Below are positions 26,837 through 37,319 of a stretch of DNA of 64,000 nt, piece after piece. The stretch spans positions 62,001-126,000 of the forward strand of contig CP051229.1 in assembly GCA_017792365.1 (NCBI GenBank), written 5' to 3'. The stretch comes from Hyphomonas sp. GTDB lineage: Bacteria; Pseudomonadota; Alphaproteobacteria; Caulobacterales; Hyphomonadaceae. The notes under the pieces are model-generated. The model made no database searches and was not told the DNA's origin. It saw only the letters and a program-made list of their open reading frames with translations. How positions within the stretch are numbered: the first letter of the stretch is position 1; every line of letters begins with the position of its first letter. The position numbers were made by a program, and so were the translations under genes.

Positions 26837-27492
26837 AATTTACCTCCCCTTGTGGAACCGTATGAGCTTCGATTCCTGTGTTTCGCCACATTTCACTTTG
26901 GCTGCCGACGCGTCAATCACCGAATCTTGAGACGCCGCCGCAAAAGCCCAGCAAGCGCCGGTGCATTCAGCCAACGGGGCGCTCGACGAGCGATGTCGAG
27001 GCGCCGGCTCCGCAGATTAAGATGCTGAAACTTGCAGACTTTTTGTCGCAGCAGAGTAGGGGTGTGACTTTGTCGCATCATCGATCCAATCAAACTCGCT
27101 TCGGCAAAGAATTTTTGCTGGAGATGCCGTCGGCGATGGTCACTGGGGGTTGAACTTGCCCTTGGCGGCCCCACCGCGCCCCAAAATTGACGGGATTGGT
27201 GCTGGGCTGCTGGTGCGCTGCCGACAGGGGGATCTGAGGGCGGCGGCGGGGCAGGCCGAGGCGCACGCCGTCTCTGGGCGCGACCGCTAGACAGGTGTGG
27301 CGGCGCCCATTTCGATTCGCGCGTGCGGCGTCACGACATCTGGCGGTCGCCTCACTGATGCTGTCGGACCGCGCGAAGCCGAAAACGACAGGGGCGCGCC
27401 GTCCGCCAGGCATCGATAAGCCTTGGATCGTCCTTGCGCAGCGCCGGATTCCGGGTAGGACTGCGCCTTCCCTGATTTAGCTCATCGGGATT
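26837..27492. other. 656-base stretch without a supported gene
   Basis: It holds the upstream region of the TonB receptor (minus strand) and the approach to tRNA-Ser (plus strand). Short frames exist on the minus strand around 27140-27470, one ending in a KGKFNPQ-like tail, but none has a convincing start, ribosome site or continuous domain. I see no RNA gene or clear repeat. Confidence 0.5.
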
Positions 27493-27582
27493 GGAGAGGT
27501 GGCCGAGTGGCTGAAGGCGCGCCCCTGCTAAGGGCGTAAGCGGGCAACTGCTTCGAGGGTTCGAATCCCTTCCTCTCCGCCA
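27493..27582 (+). tRNA. tRNA-Ser(GCU)
   Basis: The cloverleaf begins GGAGAGG and closes CCTCTCC-G with CCA encoded at 27580-27582. The D arm is GGCCGAGTGG, the anticodon loop CTGCTAA gives anticodon GCU (serine AGC/AGU), a long class II variable arm follows (GCGTAAGCGGGCAACTGC), and the T loop is GGTTCGAATCC. The long variable arm is diagnostic for serine. Confidence 0.97.
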
Positions 27583-27833
27583 CCCACGCGCATCGCGGGC
27601 AATCGCGCGGCCTCCTTCTTGCTAGATTTGGCGCGCGGCGCAGGCGGTACGTCCAGGCGAGGCGGAGATTTCCCCTGATGGATGCACGTTCAGCAAGCTC
27701 GCGCCTGCATCACCGCCCATCAGGCGAGTCGCCTCGACCCTTACGTCCAGCGAGGGTACTCCCGAAGGGGCTGTTCGGTGCAACGAAGCGGATGGCCTAC
27801 GACGCAGATGGGATGTGAACTGCAGGGCGCCCT

Positions 27834-30800
27834 ATGAACACAACCGCAGCAGAAGATGCTCGCGGCGTCGCACAGCTTGTTCACCAGGCGGTCAGGGACG
27901 CGCTAGAGGCCGGCGACTTTGCAGGGACCGGCATGGAAACCGATCTGATCTCGGTTTCCGACATCGCCATGCTCATCGAAACATGCAGTCAGCCGGGCAA
28001 GATGCTTCAGGTTGGCGGCGGCGCCGGTGTATCGACTGCGGTGCTGGCGTTGGCCTTCCCGACGCCCGCATCATCCGCGTCGACCCTGACCTGCCTGCGC
28101 CCGGAGAGAAGGGCGTGTCGGCCGGGACGCTTGCCAAGCAGCTCATTGGCGCGCTGGGCGCCGAGGACCGGGTCACCTTTGTGTCTGGCGGTTTCTCGGA
28201 GACGATCACGCGCCGGTCTGGCATCGCTGGCGATGCGCGTGGAGAGCGCGCCGGCACACGCGTGGCCGGGCCCGAAATCTGCTCGAGGGAGCAACCCTTT
28301 GATCTGGCGTTTGTCGAAGGCTTGTCCTCTGCGGATGCGCGGGCATCTGACATTCGCCTCGCGGCCAGCGCGCTGGCGCCTGCCGGCACGATTGTTTCAG
28401 CTGACAGCGTCGGCCCACGCGGCGCGACGGTTCGAGCGGGCGTGTTCGAGTTCCTGCGGTACTATCCGGACTACGCCTTCACCTATGACCGGCTGGATGA
28501 TCCGCAGCGATCGCTTGGGTATCTCAGGCGGCGCTCAGATGACTGGCCGATGGCCGATGAAGCCAAGGATGTGCGCAGCGGCTACGAAGCGCCGATGGAG
28601 GCGCGCGACCGTCTCGCCGGGCTCGTCGCGCTGACCGCCGGCAAACAGCCAATTCTGGAGCTTGCCGTCGGCGCGCCTGTACTGGGCGCGGCCTTCCGGC
28701 AACGGGGGCTTGCGAGCCGGACGCTGCGCCTGACGGGCGCCGACTGGAACACCCACTTCTTCGATCCCGTCATCGACCAGATCGGCAACGCGCTCGATCA
28801 CACGCCGGGCAGCGTTCTGTTCTCGAGCGACATTCTCGACCACGCCCCGGATGAGTTTGTCACCAGGCTGTTCGCCCGCCTCGCGGACCGCAATGGCAAG
28901 GCCCTTTTCTTCTCGACGCCGCCCGGCGAGGCCCGGCCGCCGGCCCGAGATCGCGCCCGGGAGCGCGTATCGTCGACCTCGCGGCGAGCCAGAACATGCG
29001 CGCGTTCGCGCCCGCAGCGCTTGAGTTCGAGCGCGCGCGCCATGATGGAGCGGAAGGACCCGGATGGCTGGGCGGCTCGTCTCGGTATGCGAATTTCCTG
29101 ATGTTCGCACGGGCCGACGCCGGGCGCGATGCGCGTGGGCGCAGCATCCCCGAAACCTCGCCGCAGGCAGTGCAGGCGCGCGAGCAGGTCGAACTGCAAC
29201 GCATCTGGGCGGAGGCCAAGCTTCGCCGTTCGCTGGAAACGGTCAGCTTGCGCCGTCAGGCTGCCGAGAGCGAGCGCGACGATGCGCTGTCGCGCTGGCG
29301 GGACGCGAATGAGGCGGCTGATGAGGAGCGGGCAAGGGCCGAACGGTCTCTGGCGGCGATGCGAGCGGATATCCAGCGCATGCAGGCGGAGCTGTCAGCC
29401 CTCACGCGCGACAAAACCCAGGCGCAAAGTGCCGCGCGAGACGCCGAGGCGCGCCGCCGCCAGGAAGAAACCGCGCACCATGAAGCTAGAGCGGAATGGG
29501 ACGCCGAGGCCGAACGGCTTCGTGCGAGCGTCGAACAGCTGACTGCTGAACTCGCGGACGTGCAGGCGCAGGCTGAAGAGAGGCGGATCGAACGCGACGC
29601 GCGGATCGCAGAACTCCAAGAGCAGGTTGAGCGCATCCGTTCCGAACGCGCCGCGCTAGTCCTGGAAAAGGATGAGGCGGAGGCTGGCCGCCGTCGCGCA
29701 GAAACGGAAGCCGAAAAGCTGTCGGCCGACCTGCTCGCCAAACTTCGCGACGCTGAGAGCGCACGCGAGCTGGCGACGAAAGACCTTGAAGGCCGTGAGG
29801 CCGAGTTCGAACGCCGGTTTGCGGACTTCCAGTCGCAGGCGGCTGCGCCTGAAGAGGTTGAGAGACTTCGCGCCGAGATCGAGAAGAGGGGTTCCGTACT
29901 CGCCGCGCGCGACAAGGAAATCGAGGACCTGCGCGCTGCACTCTCGGCGGAGAGCCTGCAGGTGGTGGACGCACAGTGTCGGGAAGTCGATGCGCAAGCC
30001 AGCCTGGAGGGGATCGCCAATCACATCGCTCTGACACACGACGCCCTGCACCGGTTCCGCACCGATCCTGAAGGCTTTGTCTCGACCGAGGTGCCCTATC
30101 CGCTGCGCACGGAGGCCTTCGAAGGCAAGTCGGAGGACCTCGTGGCGCGGGCTGGCGAACTGCATGGCCGCGCCGCGGATCTGTCGCGCGAGGTCGCCGA
30201 GGAGCTTGAACGGCTTGGTCTGGAGCGCGCCGAGCGCGAAACTTGGACACAGCGCCGTGGTGAGCTTTCGGAAACGGCGCACGAGGAGGCCTTGCGTGCT
30301 GCAAAGGACGAATTTGCGAACCAGCACTGGGCGCAGGACCGTCTCAACTCACGCGTTGCAGCCGGACTGGCCTTCAACAACCGGTTGCTCGGCGACATCC
30401 TGGCGCTGACGCCCGGCCTGGTTGAGGACCCGCTCGAACTCGCAACGGAGGTGGCGGAGCTCGAGCTTTCTGCAAGCTCTGCTGTGTCGTTCAGCGTACT
30501 TGATCAGGTGGCTGCGCAGGAAAAGCGCCTGCTCCATCTGTTGCATACGCTCGAGGCTGAGCAGGCGTTCAAGGACGGCGATCTCGAGGACATGCTTGAA
30601 CCAGCAGGTTCAGAAGATCTCGAGGGCGATCCGGATACGGCGACGCCGGAACCGGAGACCGGCGGGCAAAGCGTCGTCACGTCGGCCGATTTCGGCTGGG
30701 CGCGTGGCGCTGAACCCGCGCAGTGGGAGGATGTTCCGGCTCATGATGAGGATCGGAAGTCCACGATCGTTGAGTTCTCCCGGCCGGAACGGGTGCGCCG

Positions 30801-31377
30801 CGATGACGATTGGCCAAACGGAGATGCGCCGGTCTGGCGGGTCGAGCGCGGCAAGCCAAGTCAGCGCCAGGGCCGTGCGTTCTGGGCGACAGTGCTCGAC
30901 AGGATCCGCACCTATCCCGAAACCGCCCGCCTGGTGAGGCTGCACAGATCGCTGCACGATGAGCTGGTCGCTTGTCCCGTCAGTCCGCGGGTGTTCGACG
31001 TCGGCCTCTACAAATGGCAGGGGTCGACAGACGGATACGCCGAACCGCTTCACCACTATCTGCTCGAGGGCGAAGAGGCGGGCTGGTCGCCGCTGTCCGG
31101 GTTCGATCCGGCCTATTATGCGACCCAGGTTGGCGATCTGGGTGAATGGAAGGGCTCTCTGTTGCGGCACTTCCTGACGCGCGGGGTCCATGACCGCCGC
31201 TCGCCCAGCCGTGCGCTAGAGGGGCTGGCGGATCGCGCCACGGCCGCAGGCATGGAGCCGCTGGAGTTCTTTTATCATTGGGAGAACGCGGCGCGCGGCA
31301 CCTGGCAGGATGCGGCGGTGGATGATCACGATGCTGATCATGATCAGGACGCCGACGAGGACACGCGCCTCGATTGA
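27834..31377 (+). CDS. Very large methyltransferase-like/coiled-coil protein with C-terminal FDPxYY-type repeats, frame broken twice
   Basis: Reading through two apparent one-base deletions (near 28056-28062 and in 28925-28965) gives about 1181 residues. N-terminal residues about 45-230 look like a SAM-methyltransferase fold (MLQVGGGAGVSTAVLALAFP, then DARIIRVDPDL). A second similar unit follows (PILELAVGAPVLGAAFRQ, VLFSSDILDHAPD). About residues 400-900 form a long coiled coil of Glu, Ala and Arg. The C-terminus has FDVGLYKWQ, HYLLEGEEAGWSP, FDPAYYATQ and HFLTRGVHDRRSPS, repeats common in capsule glycosyltransferase-type proteins. An acidic Asp/His tail closes it. It starts 251 bases after tRNA-Ser. 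A role in surface polysaccharide or glycan synthesis is inferred. Confidence 0.72.
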
Positions 31378-31453
31378 TTTAGCCTGTGGACTGGCGCTGG
31401 GGCGGCGACACCGTTAGTCCAGACCCCTGCAGGACAATCAGGAGCACCAGTGC

Positions 31454-32680
31454 ATGGAACGTGTCGATCCGGGCGAGGTTGGTCTCAATGCCGACATGCT
31501 GGAGCGCATGCCGCGGTTTTTCGACGGCTATCTTGAGAGGCGCAAGCTGCCGTGCATGGCGATGCTTGTGGCGCGAGGCGGGAAGGTCGCGCATTTCTCG
31601 CTGAACGGCGCCACGGAGATGGGCGGTTCGGAAGCCATCGCCGAGGACACGATCTACCGCTTCTATTCGATGACCAAGCCGATTACGACGGTGGCGGCGA
31701 TGATGCTGTTCGAGGAAGGCAGGCTGCGCCTCGATCACGAGCTTTACCGCTACATCCCCGAGTTCGCCGACGTCATGGTCTATGACGGCGGAACGGCCGC
31801 CGACATGAAAGTGAAAAAGCCGGAACGCCCGATCATGGTTCATGACCTGATGATCCATACGTCCGGCCTCACCTACGCCTTCCTTTTCCAGAACGCGATT
31901 GACGCCCACTACCGGGCGGAAGGCATCGACTACGCGAAGTTTGACGGCGACCTCGAGGCGTTCTGCAAGAAGCTCGCGACCGCGCCGCTGGTGTTCTCGC
32001 CGGGTCAGCAGTGGAACTATTCGAACGCCACAGACGTGCTCGGCCGCGTGGTTGAGGTCGCATCCGGCATGAAGCTGGACGAGTTCTTCCGTCGCCGCAT
32101 CTTCGAGCCGCTGGGAATGGCGGATACCGATTTCCACGTGCCCGAGGACAAGCTCGACCGGTTGATGGCCTGCTATGTCCGCAACCCGAACACGGGCGAA
32201 GTCACGCTGCAGGACAAGAAGGGCGCGGGCTCGACGTACGCGAAAAAGCCGAATGTCCTGTCTGGCGGGGGCGGGCTGGCGTCGACGATCCCGGACTATC
32301 TGAAGTTCGCGCAGATGCTGCTGGAAGGCGGCAGCGCCAACGGCGTTCGGATCCTGTCGCCGAAAACGCTGGAATTCATGCAGCTCAATCACCTGCCCGG
32401 CGGCAAGACGATTGCGGAAATGGGCGACAAGACGTTCTCCGAAGCGCGGATGGACGGCTCCGGGTTCGGGCTGGGATGGGCGGTCACGACCGATGTCGTG
32501 GCGACGCAGCAGCCGGCATCGCTGGGAACCTATTCGTGGGGCGGGATGGCCTCGACGTTCTTCTGGATCGATCCGGCGGAAGACCTGATCGCGATCCAGG
32601 CGACGCAGCTGGTGCCGTCCGGCGCCTACCCGATCCGGCCCCAGATGCAGCAGCTGGTCTACGCAGCGATCGAAGACTAG
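31454..32680 (+). CDS. Serine beta-lactamase-like hydrolase (class C fold, esterase type)
   Basis: 408 residues. The SxxK motif is S72-MT-K75 in YRFYSMTKPITTVAAM, and the tyrosine motif is in WNYSNATDVLGRVVE. Further blocks are FEPLGMADTDFHV, GGGGLASTIPDYLKF and WGGMASTFFWIDP. These match family VIII esterases and EstB-like proteins rather than true beta-lactamases, since the third box is WGG rather than KTG. No signal peptide is seen, so it is likely cytoplasmic. It is preceded by an ATG-proximal CAGGAGCACC ribosome site. Confidence 0.87.
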   Translation: MERVDPGEVGLNADMLERMPRFFDGYLERRKLPCMAMLVARGGKVAHFSLNGATEMGGSEAIAEDTIYRFYSMTKPITTVAAMMLFEEGRLRLDHELYRYIPEFADVMVYDGGTAADMKVKKPERPIMVHDLMIHTSGLTYAFLFQNAIDAHYRAEGIDYAKFDGDLEAFCKKLATAPLVFSPGQQWNYSNATDVLGRVVEVASGMKLDEFFRRRIFEPLGMADTDFHVPEDKLDRLMACYVRNPNTGEVTLQDKKGAGSTYAKKPNVLSGGGGLASTIPDYLKFAQMLLEGGSANGVRILSPKTLEFMQLNHLPGGKTIAEMGDKTFSEARMDGSGFGLGWAVTTDVVATQQPASLGTYSWGGMASTFFWIDPAEDLIAIQATQLVPSGAYPIRPQMQQLVYAAIED

Positions 32681-32689
32681 TGCGCGGCG

Positions 32690-34063
32690 CTAGCGCGCCG
32701 GGCCGACATCGCCGCCGCCCGCCTCGGTGAGCGCCTCCTCGGTCGCCGTGTCTTCGTCGGCCACGCCGTTCTTGATGTTCCTGAAGTGCATCGGAAGGTT
32801 CTGCGCGCCGAGGTGCCAGAGGTAGCAAAGCGGGTATGTCGCGGCCACGGCGCACACCATCGCCCAGCGCAGGGAATCTGCCCCGAGGGTGGTCGTGGCC
32901 GTGAAGTGGTCGGACAGGATGCCGACAAGCATTGGACCGAAGCCAAGCCCGATTGCATTCAGGATGAAGAACAGCACGGCTGACGACATCGCGCGCATGG
33001 ACGGCGGCACGAGGTGGTGCGTGATCGCGATGGACGGCCCGAGATAGATCGAGGCGCAGATCAGCCCCAGCGCGTAACCCGCGAGCGCCAGCCAGCCGTT
33101 TGGCGCGAGCAGGCCGAAGATGAAGAAGGGACCGGAGAGCAGCTTTCCCCACATCGGCACCCACAGGAACCAGCGCCGGTCGACACGTCCGAGACGGTCA
33201 GCGAGGTAGCCGCCGCCAATGGTTCCGGCGGCACCGAAGATGCCGGCGGTGATGCCGTAGGTCAGGCCGATCTCGGTGCGCTCCCAGCCGTGAGAGCGTT
33301 CAAGGTACGGCACCATCCAGTTGCCGACGCCGTAGGTCACAAACGTGCCGGCGCCAGTCGCGATCGAGTAGAAGCGGAACGAGCGCAGCGACCACAGCTT
33401 GGCGAAGGACTCGCCGAATTTCAGCTGGCCGGTCGGCGGCTTGATGCCGGACAGGCCGCGCACAGGCTCGCGGATCGTGAACCACATCAGGACGGCGAGG
33501 AGGACGCCGGGAAGGCCGACGACGAAGAAGGCTGTGCGCCAGTGGAATTCCTCGGACAGCCAGCCGCCGGCGACGTAGCCGGTCATGGTGCCGATGTAGA
33601 CGCCGGCCGAGTAGATCGCGAGCGCCCGGCCCCGCTTCTCTTCCTCGTAGAGGTCCGAGAGCATGGCGTGCGATGGCGGGCTGCCGCCGGCCTCGCCGAA
33701 GGCCACGCCGAGACGGTAGAGCAAGAGCTGCCAGTAATTCATCGCGAGGCCCGAGAGGGCCGTGAATCCCGACCAGATCGCCAGCGATGCTGTGACCACC
33801 GTCTTGCGGCTGGTCGCGTCCGCGATGCGCGCGACGAAGATCCCGACGAAGACGTAGACCAGGGTGAAGGACGTGCCGGTCAGGAGGCCTAGAGCGAAGT
33901 CGGAGATCCCGAGCTCTTCCTTGATCGGCGTCTGGAGGATGTTGAGAATCTGGCGGTCAATGAAGTTGAATGCGTAGACGATCATCAGAATGAACAGGGC
34001 GTACTTCCGGTGTTTCCGGGCGTCGTCCATGTTGGTGATCTGAGATGGGCCCATCAGGCTCAT
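32690..34063 (-). CDS. MFS transporter (spinster-like)
   Basis: About 457 residues from the ATG at 34063, which has GGGGAA upstream; a longer in-frame extension to 34147 has no such site. Twelve membrane helices are expected. Signatures are YAFNFIDRQILNILQTPIKEELGISDFALGLLTG at helix 1, RIADATSRK in the 2-3 loop, and the second-half motif GGYLADRLGRVDRR. The spinster-like alphaproteobacterial subgroup moves organic anions or sphingolipid-like solutes; the substrate is unknown. It converges on the hydrolase gene, nine bases apart. Confidence 0.88.
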   Translation of the reverse strand: MSLMGPSQITNMDDARKHRKYALFILMIVYAFNFIDRQILNILQTPIKEELGISDFALGLLTGTSFTLVYVFVGIFVARIADATSRKTVVTASLAIWSGFTALSGLAMNYWQLLLYRLGVAFGEAGGSPPSHAMLSDLYEEEKRGRALAIYSAGVYIGTMTGYVAGGWLSEEFHWRTAFFVVGLPGVLLAVLMWFTIREPVRGLSGIKPPTGQLKFGESFAKLWSLRSFRFYSIATGAGTFVTYGVGNWMVPYLERSHGWERTEIGLTYGITAGIFGAAGTIGGGYLADRLGRVDRRWFLWVPMWGKLLSGPFFIFGLLAPNGWLALAGYALGLICASIYLGPSIAITHHLVPPSMRAMSSAVLFFILNAIGLGFGPMLVGILSDHFTATTTLGADSLRWAMVCAVAATYPLCYLWHLGAQNLPMHFRNIKNGVADEDTATEEALTEAGGGDVGPAR

Positions 34064-34243
34064 GCATGTTCCCCGAGGTGTTCGTTGTTTTTGCAAACCT
34101 TTCACGGGCTGACTGGGTGTGTCCATCAGATTCCAGACGCCGTTCAATCGCGTTTGCGAGAGGGCGTTTCGTTATGGGAAATCGGATGCGCACGTCGTGG
34201 GCGGGGCGCGCCTATCAACCTGCTCCGCATTTTGATTGGTTTC

Positions 34244-34318
34244 GGGCGATTAGCTCAGCGGGAGAGCACTGCCTTCACACGGCAGGGGTCGCTGGTTCAA
34301 TCCCAGCATCGCCCACCA
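34244..34318 (+). tRNA. tRNA-Val(CAC)
   Basis: The acceptor GGGCGAT pairs with ATCGCCC, with discriminator A and encoded CCA at 34316-34318. The D arm is TAGCTCAGCGGGAGAGCA, the anticodon loop TTCACAC gives anticodon CAC (valine GUG), and the T arm is CTGGTTCAATCCCAG. All stems pair. Confidence 0.97.
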
Positions 34319-34544
34319 TTCCATCCACCGGCCATTGAACCAGTTGGCTGAACAGGCGTTCAGCTTACGAAGGCGCGGCCGCCATAATTGTTCCAGAAAA
34401 TACCCTGTTTGTTCCATGCAAAGCCGCGATGCGATTCATAGGTTGTTCTCAAGCCGGAACACGCAAAGCGGACTGGCGAACGAGGGACCGGACAAGGCGG
34501 CGAACACGAGTTTGCTTTGAGCCGTCTGGAGTTTGGAGCGAGTG

Positions 34545-34784
34545 ATGAACAGCGATTTTTGCAACCAGGATGGCGCACGCCGACTGAAGGCCAAGATTGA
34601 GGAATACTGGACCCAGCGCGGCTTCGACGTGAACATCAACCTCGTCGACGCGGGGTTCGTACCGGCCATGCGGTCGGCCCGGACCGATGTCAGGTCCAAC
34701 ATGATCAACGGCATGCCGCCACGCCGTAAGGACGTTCAGGCAGCGCGGCGCAACGAAGGCGTCATGCTGCGCGGCGTCGGCTAA
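34545..34784 (+). CDS. Conserved-looking small hypothetical protein
   Basis: 79 residues, ATG at 34545 with GGAGCGAG upstream. It is basic, with the core RLKAKIEEYWTQRGFDVNI, followed by LVDAGFVPAMRSARTDVRSNM and a short basic tail. I have a sense that similar short proteins occur across alphaproteobacteria, but I cannot name a family. No signal or membrane segment. Its TAA overlaps the convergent gph stop in CTAA. Confidence 0.7.
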   Translation: MNSDFCNQDGARRLKAKIEEYWTQRGFDVNINLVDAGFVPAMRSARTDVRSNMINGMPPRRKDVQAARRNEGVMLRGVG

Positions 34785-35488
34785 GCCACGCGGAGTAGCC
34801 GGAGCGTAATTTCCGGTAGTTCATGGTAGTGTGAGAACACCGCGTCAGCGCCAAGAAGCGCTGGCGCGGTTTCTGTATAGCCGAACTCCACCAGCGCGAC
34901 GGGAGCGCCCGCTTCCCGCGCCGAAATGGCATCGGCGTCGGTATCGCCGACCATCAGGCTCCGTCCCACCTCGCCCCCGGCCGCTGCAACAGCGGCGCGA
35001 TAGTGGTCGGGGTGCGGCTTCCGGTTGGCGACTGCGTCTGCTCCGATGATGTCCGCGAAATAGTGGTCAGCCCCAAGCGCGCCGAGCAGCTGCCTGGATA
35101 GTGCAGTCCGCTTGTTCGTGCAGACGCTCAGCTTCGCATTGCATCGCTTCAGCCATTCCAGCGTCTCGACCACGCCCGGGAAGATCGTGCTCAGCGCAGA
35201 TATGTCGCTGGCGTAGACCTCGACGTATCGGCCGGTCAGCCGCTCCAGCTCGGCATCCTCAAGCTCAACCCCGTGCATTGCGGTCACCCGTTCGATCAGC
35301 CGCCGCGCGCCGAGGCCAACGCTCTGGCGCACGTCCGCCAGCTCCACGGCCGGCAGCTTCATCTCGCCGAGAACCACGTTGAGCGCCCGATGCAGGTCAG
35401 GCGCCGAATCGACCAGCGTGCCGTCGAGGTCGAACACCACGGTGCACCCATCAAGGTCCGCTTCGGGAAAGTTGGTGTCTGCCGGCAT
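34781..35488 (-). CDS. gph: Phosphoglycolate phosphatase (HAD family)
   Basis: 235 residues. HAD motif I is VFDLDGTLVDSAPDL, motif II lies in LSVCTNKRTALS, and motifs III/IV are NRKPHPDHY and LMVGDTDADAISAREAG. The enzyme removes phosphate from 2-phosphoglycolate, which arises from DNA repair or Rubisco side reactions. It is divergent from glmU, 115 bases away. Related HAD phosphatases of other specificity cannot be ruled out. Confidence 0.87.
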   Translation of the reverse strand: MPADTNFPEADLDGCTVVFDLDGTLVDSAPDLHRALNVVLGEMKLPAVELADVRQSVGLGARRLIERVTAMHGVELEDAELERLTGRYVEVYASDISALSTIFPGVVETLEWLKRCNAKLSVCTNKRTALSRQLLGALGADHYFADIIGADAVANRKPHPDHYRAAVAAAGGEVGRSLMVGDTDADAISAREAGAPVALVEFGYTETAPALLGADAVFSHYHELPEITLRLLRVA

Positions 35489-35603
35489 GAGTGGAGATCA
35501 ATCGCGTGGTTGGTTTGACGGAGCAAGCCGACTAGAAGGCGACTTGAGCGGGCGCGTCCCCGGTGTACCAGTTCCTGAACTGATTCCACGGAAGTAGCCG
35601 ACC

Positions 35604-36974
35604 ATGACCAAGCGTATCGCAATCATTCTGGCTGCCGGCCAGGGAACGCGGATGAAATCCCCGCTGCCCAAGGTGCTGCATGAGGTGGGCGGGCGATCCA
35701 TGCTGGGGTGGTCTGTCGCGCTGGCCGGCGATCTCGGCTGTGAACGGACCATCGTTGTTGCGGGCCCCTGCGCCGAAGCCGTGCAGGCCGAAGCCGGGCG
35801 GCTGGTTGGGCCTGCGAATGTCTGTGTTCAGGCCGAGCAGCTGGGGACCGCCAATGCGGTCGATGCAGCCCGCGGCCTTGTGGCCGACGAGGATGGTCAG
35901 GCGATCGTCCTTTACGCCGATACGCCGCTGATCCCTGTCGAGGCTGGCGAACGCGCGTTCGCGCAGCTCGATGCGGGGGCCAGCATCTGCGTACTTGGGT
36001 TCGACGCCGCCGTCCCGGGCAAGTACGGACGCCTCAAGCGCGCCGCCGACGGATCGCTCGAAGCCATCGTGGAGGCGAACGATGCGACGAAGGAAGAGCT
36101 GGCGATCACGCTGTGCAATTCAGGTGTGATGGCGGGGCCGGCCAAACTGATGTTCGAGCTGATCGCCGAGGTCGGAAACGACAACGCCAAGGGCGAATAC
36201 TACCTCACCGACCTCGTAAAGCTGGCGCGTGCGCGCGGACTGAAGGCCGCCGTGGCTGAATGCGACGAGCGGGACGTTTTGGGCGTCAATTCCCAGGCCG
36301 AGCTGGCGGTAGCCGAGCGCGTGTTTCAGGAGCAAGCCCGCGCCGCATTGATGCGTGACGGCGTGACGATGCCGGCGCCTGAAACCGTATTCCTGAGCTG
36401 GGACACCCGGATCGGGGCGGGCGCGGTGGTCGAGCAGAATGTCGTCTTCGCGACCAGGGTCGAGGTTGCCGGGGGCGCGCGGATCCGCGCGTTTTCGCAC
36501 CTTGAGGGCTGCAAGGTGGAAGCGGGGGCCGTGGTCGGGCCCTACGCCCGCCTGCGTCCGGGAGCGCAGATCGGCGTCGATGCGCACATCGGCAACTTCG
36601 TGGAGGTCAAGAACACGATCGTCGGCGAAGGCGCCAAGGCGAACCACCTGTCCTATCTTGGCGATGGCGATGTCGGGGCCGGGGCGAACATCGGCGCCGG
36701 CACGATCTTCTGCAACTATGACGGCTTCTTCAAATACCGCACGGTGATCGGCGAAGGCGCCTTCATCGGATCGAACTCGGCGCTGGTTGCGCCGGTCAGG
36801 GTCGGCAAGCGCGGATATGTCGGGTCCGGATCAGTGATCACGGTCGATGTCGAAGGCGGTTCGCTGTCGATTGGCCGCGGTCGCCAGATCGACAAGCCGG
36901 GCTGGGGCGACGAGTTCCGCAAGCAGCAGACGGCGCTCAAGGAATCCGGCAAGAAGCCGAACGGCGCGATCTAG
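35604..36974 (+). CDS. glmU: Bifunctional UDP-GlcNAc pyrophosphorylase/glucosamine-1-phosphate acetyltransferase
   Basis: 456 residues. The N-terminal uridylyltransferase has IILAAGQGTRMKSPLPKVLH, EQLGTANAVDAAR and YADTPLI. The C-terminal left-handed beta-helix acetyltransferase has RIRAFSHLEGCKV, GPYARLRPGAQIG, HIGNFVEVKN and GAGTIFCNYDGFFKYRT. It makes UDP-GlcNAc for peptidoglycan and lipid A in the cytoplasm. Length and motif order are canonical. Confidence 0.96.
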   Translation: MTKRIAIILAAGQGTRMKSPLPKVLHEVGGRSMLGWSVALAGDLGCERTIVVAGPCAEAVQAEAGRLVGPANVCVQAEQLGTANAVDAARGLVADEDGQAIVLYADTPLIPVEAGERAFAQLDAGASICVLGFDAAVPGKYGRLKRAADGSLEAIVEANDATKEELAITLCNSGVMAGPAKLMFELIAEVGNDNAKGEYYLTDLVKLARARGLKAAVAECDERDVLGVNSQAELAVAERVFQEQARAALMRDGVTMPAPETVFLSWDTRIGAGAVVEQNVVFATRVEVAGGARIRAFSHLEGCKVEAGAVVGPYARLRPGAQIGVDAHIGNFVEVKNTIVGEGAKANHLSYLGDGDVGAGANIGAGTIFCNYDGFFKYRTVIGEGAFIGSNSALVAPVRVGKRGYVGSGSVITVDVEGGSLSIGRGRQIDKPGWGDEFRKQQTALKESGKKPNGAI

Positions 36975-37057
36975 CCCCAACGCCACGGTTTGCGTTTCTC
37001 CATGCGGCGGTGTCATGTCAGCTTGCCGACTGACAACCTGATCCGCGAGGGCCCCGA

Positions 37058-37315
37058 ATGAAGCTGAACATCACAGTAGACTGCACCCCCGAAGAGGCGC
37101 GCGCATTTCTGGGCCTGCCGGATGTGACGGCGCTGAACGACACGCTGGTCGAAAGCGTCAAGCAGCGGGTCGAGCAGAACATCGAGCTGGTGTCGCCGGA
37201 ATTCTATCTCAAGCAATGGTATTCCATGGGCGGACAGGTTCAGGACAGCTTCATGAACATGATGACGGCGGGCGCGCGCGCCGCCGCCGGGGGCGAGCCC
37301 GAAAAGGGCAAGTAG
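37058..37315 (+). CDS. DUF6489 family protein
   Basis: 85 residues beginning MKLNITVDCTPEEARAFLGLPDV, which matches DUF6489, a small alphaproteobacterial family. The middle (LVESVKQRVEQNIELVSPEFYLKQW) is an amphipathic helix and the tail is Ala/Gly-rich. Function unknown; some similar proteins are linked to phasin-like or polyhydroxyalkanoate-associated neighbourhoods, which is not visible here. It is four bases ahead of the zinc-finger gene. Confidence 0.75.
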   Translation: MKLNITVDCTPEEARAFLGLPDVTALNDTLVESVKQRVEQNIELVSPEFYLKQWYSMGGQVQDSFMNMMTAGARAAAGGEPEKGK

Positions 37316-37319
37316 GGTC

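Noticed and set aside
27090-27470. Minus-strand frame between the TonB receptor and tRNA-Ser, with segments such as LRKDDPRLIDAWR and a KGKFNPQ-like end in other frames.
   Set aside because: No start codon with a ribosome site, no recognisable family, and the pieces lie in three frames. It could be a multiply frameshifted gene, but I cannot support it.
27493-27833. tRNA-Ser as an integration site for a genomic island carrying the large methyltransferase/coiled-coil gene.
   Set aside because: No integrase and no second copy of the tRNA 3' end were seen in the window.
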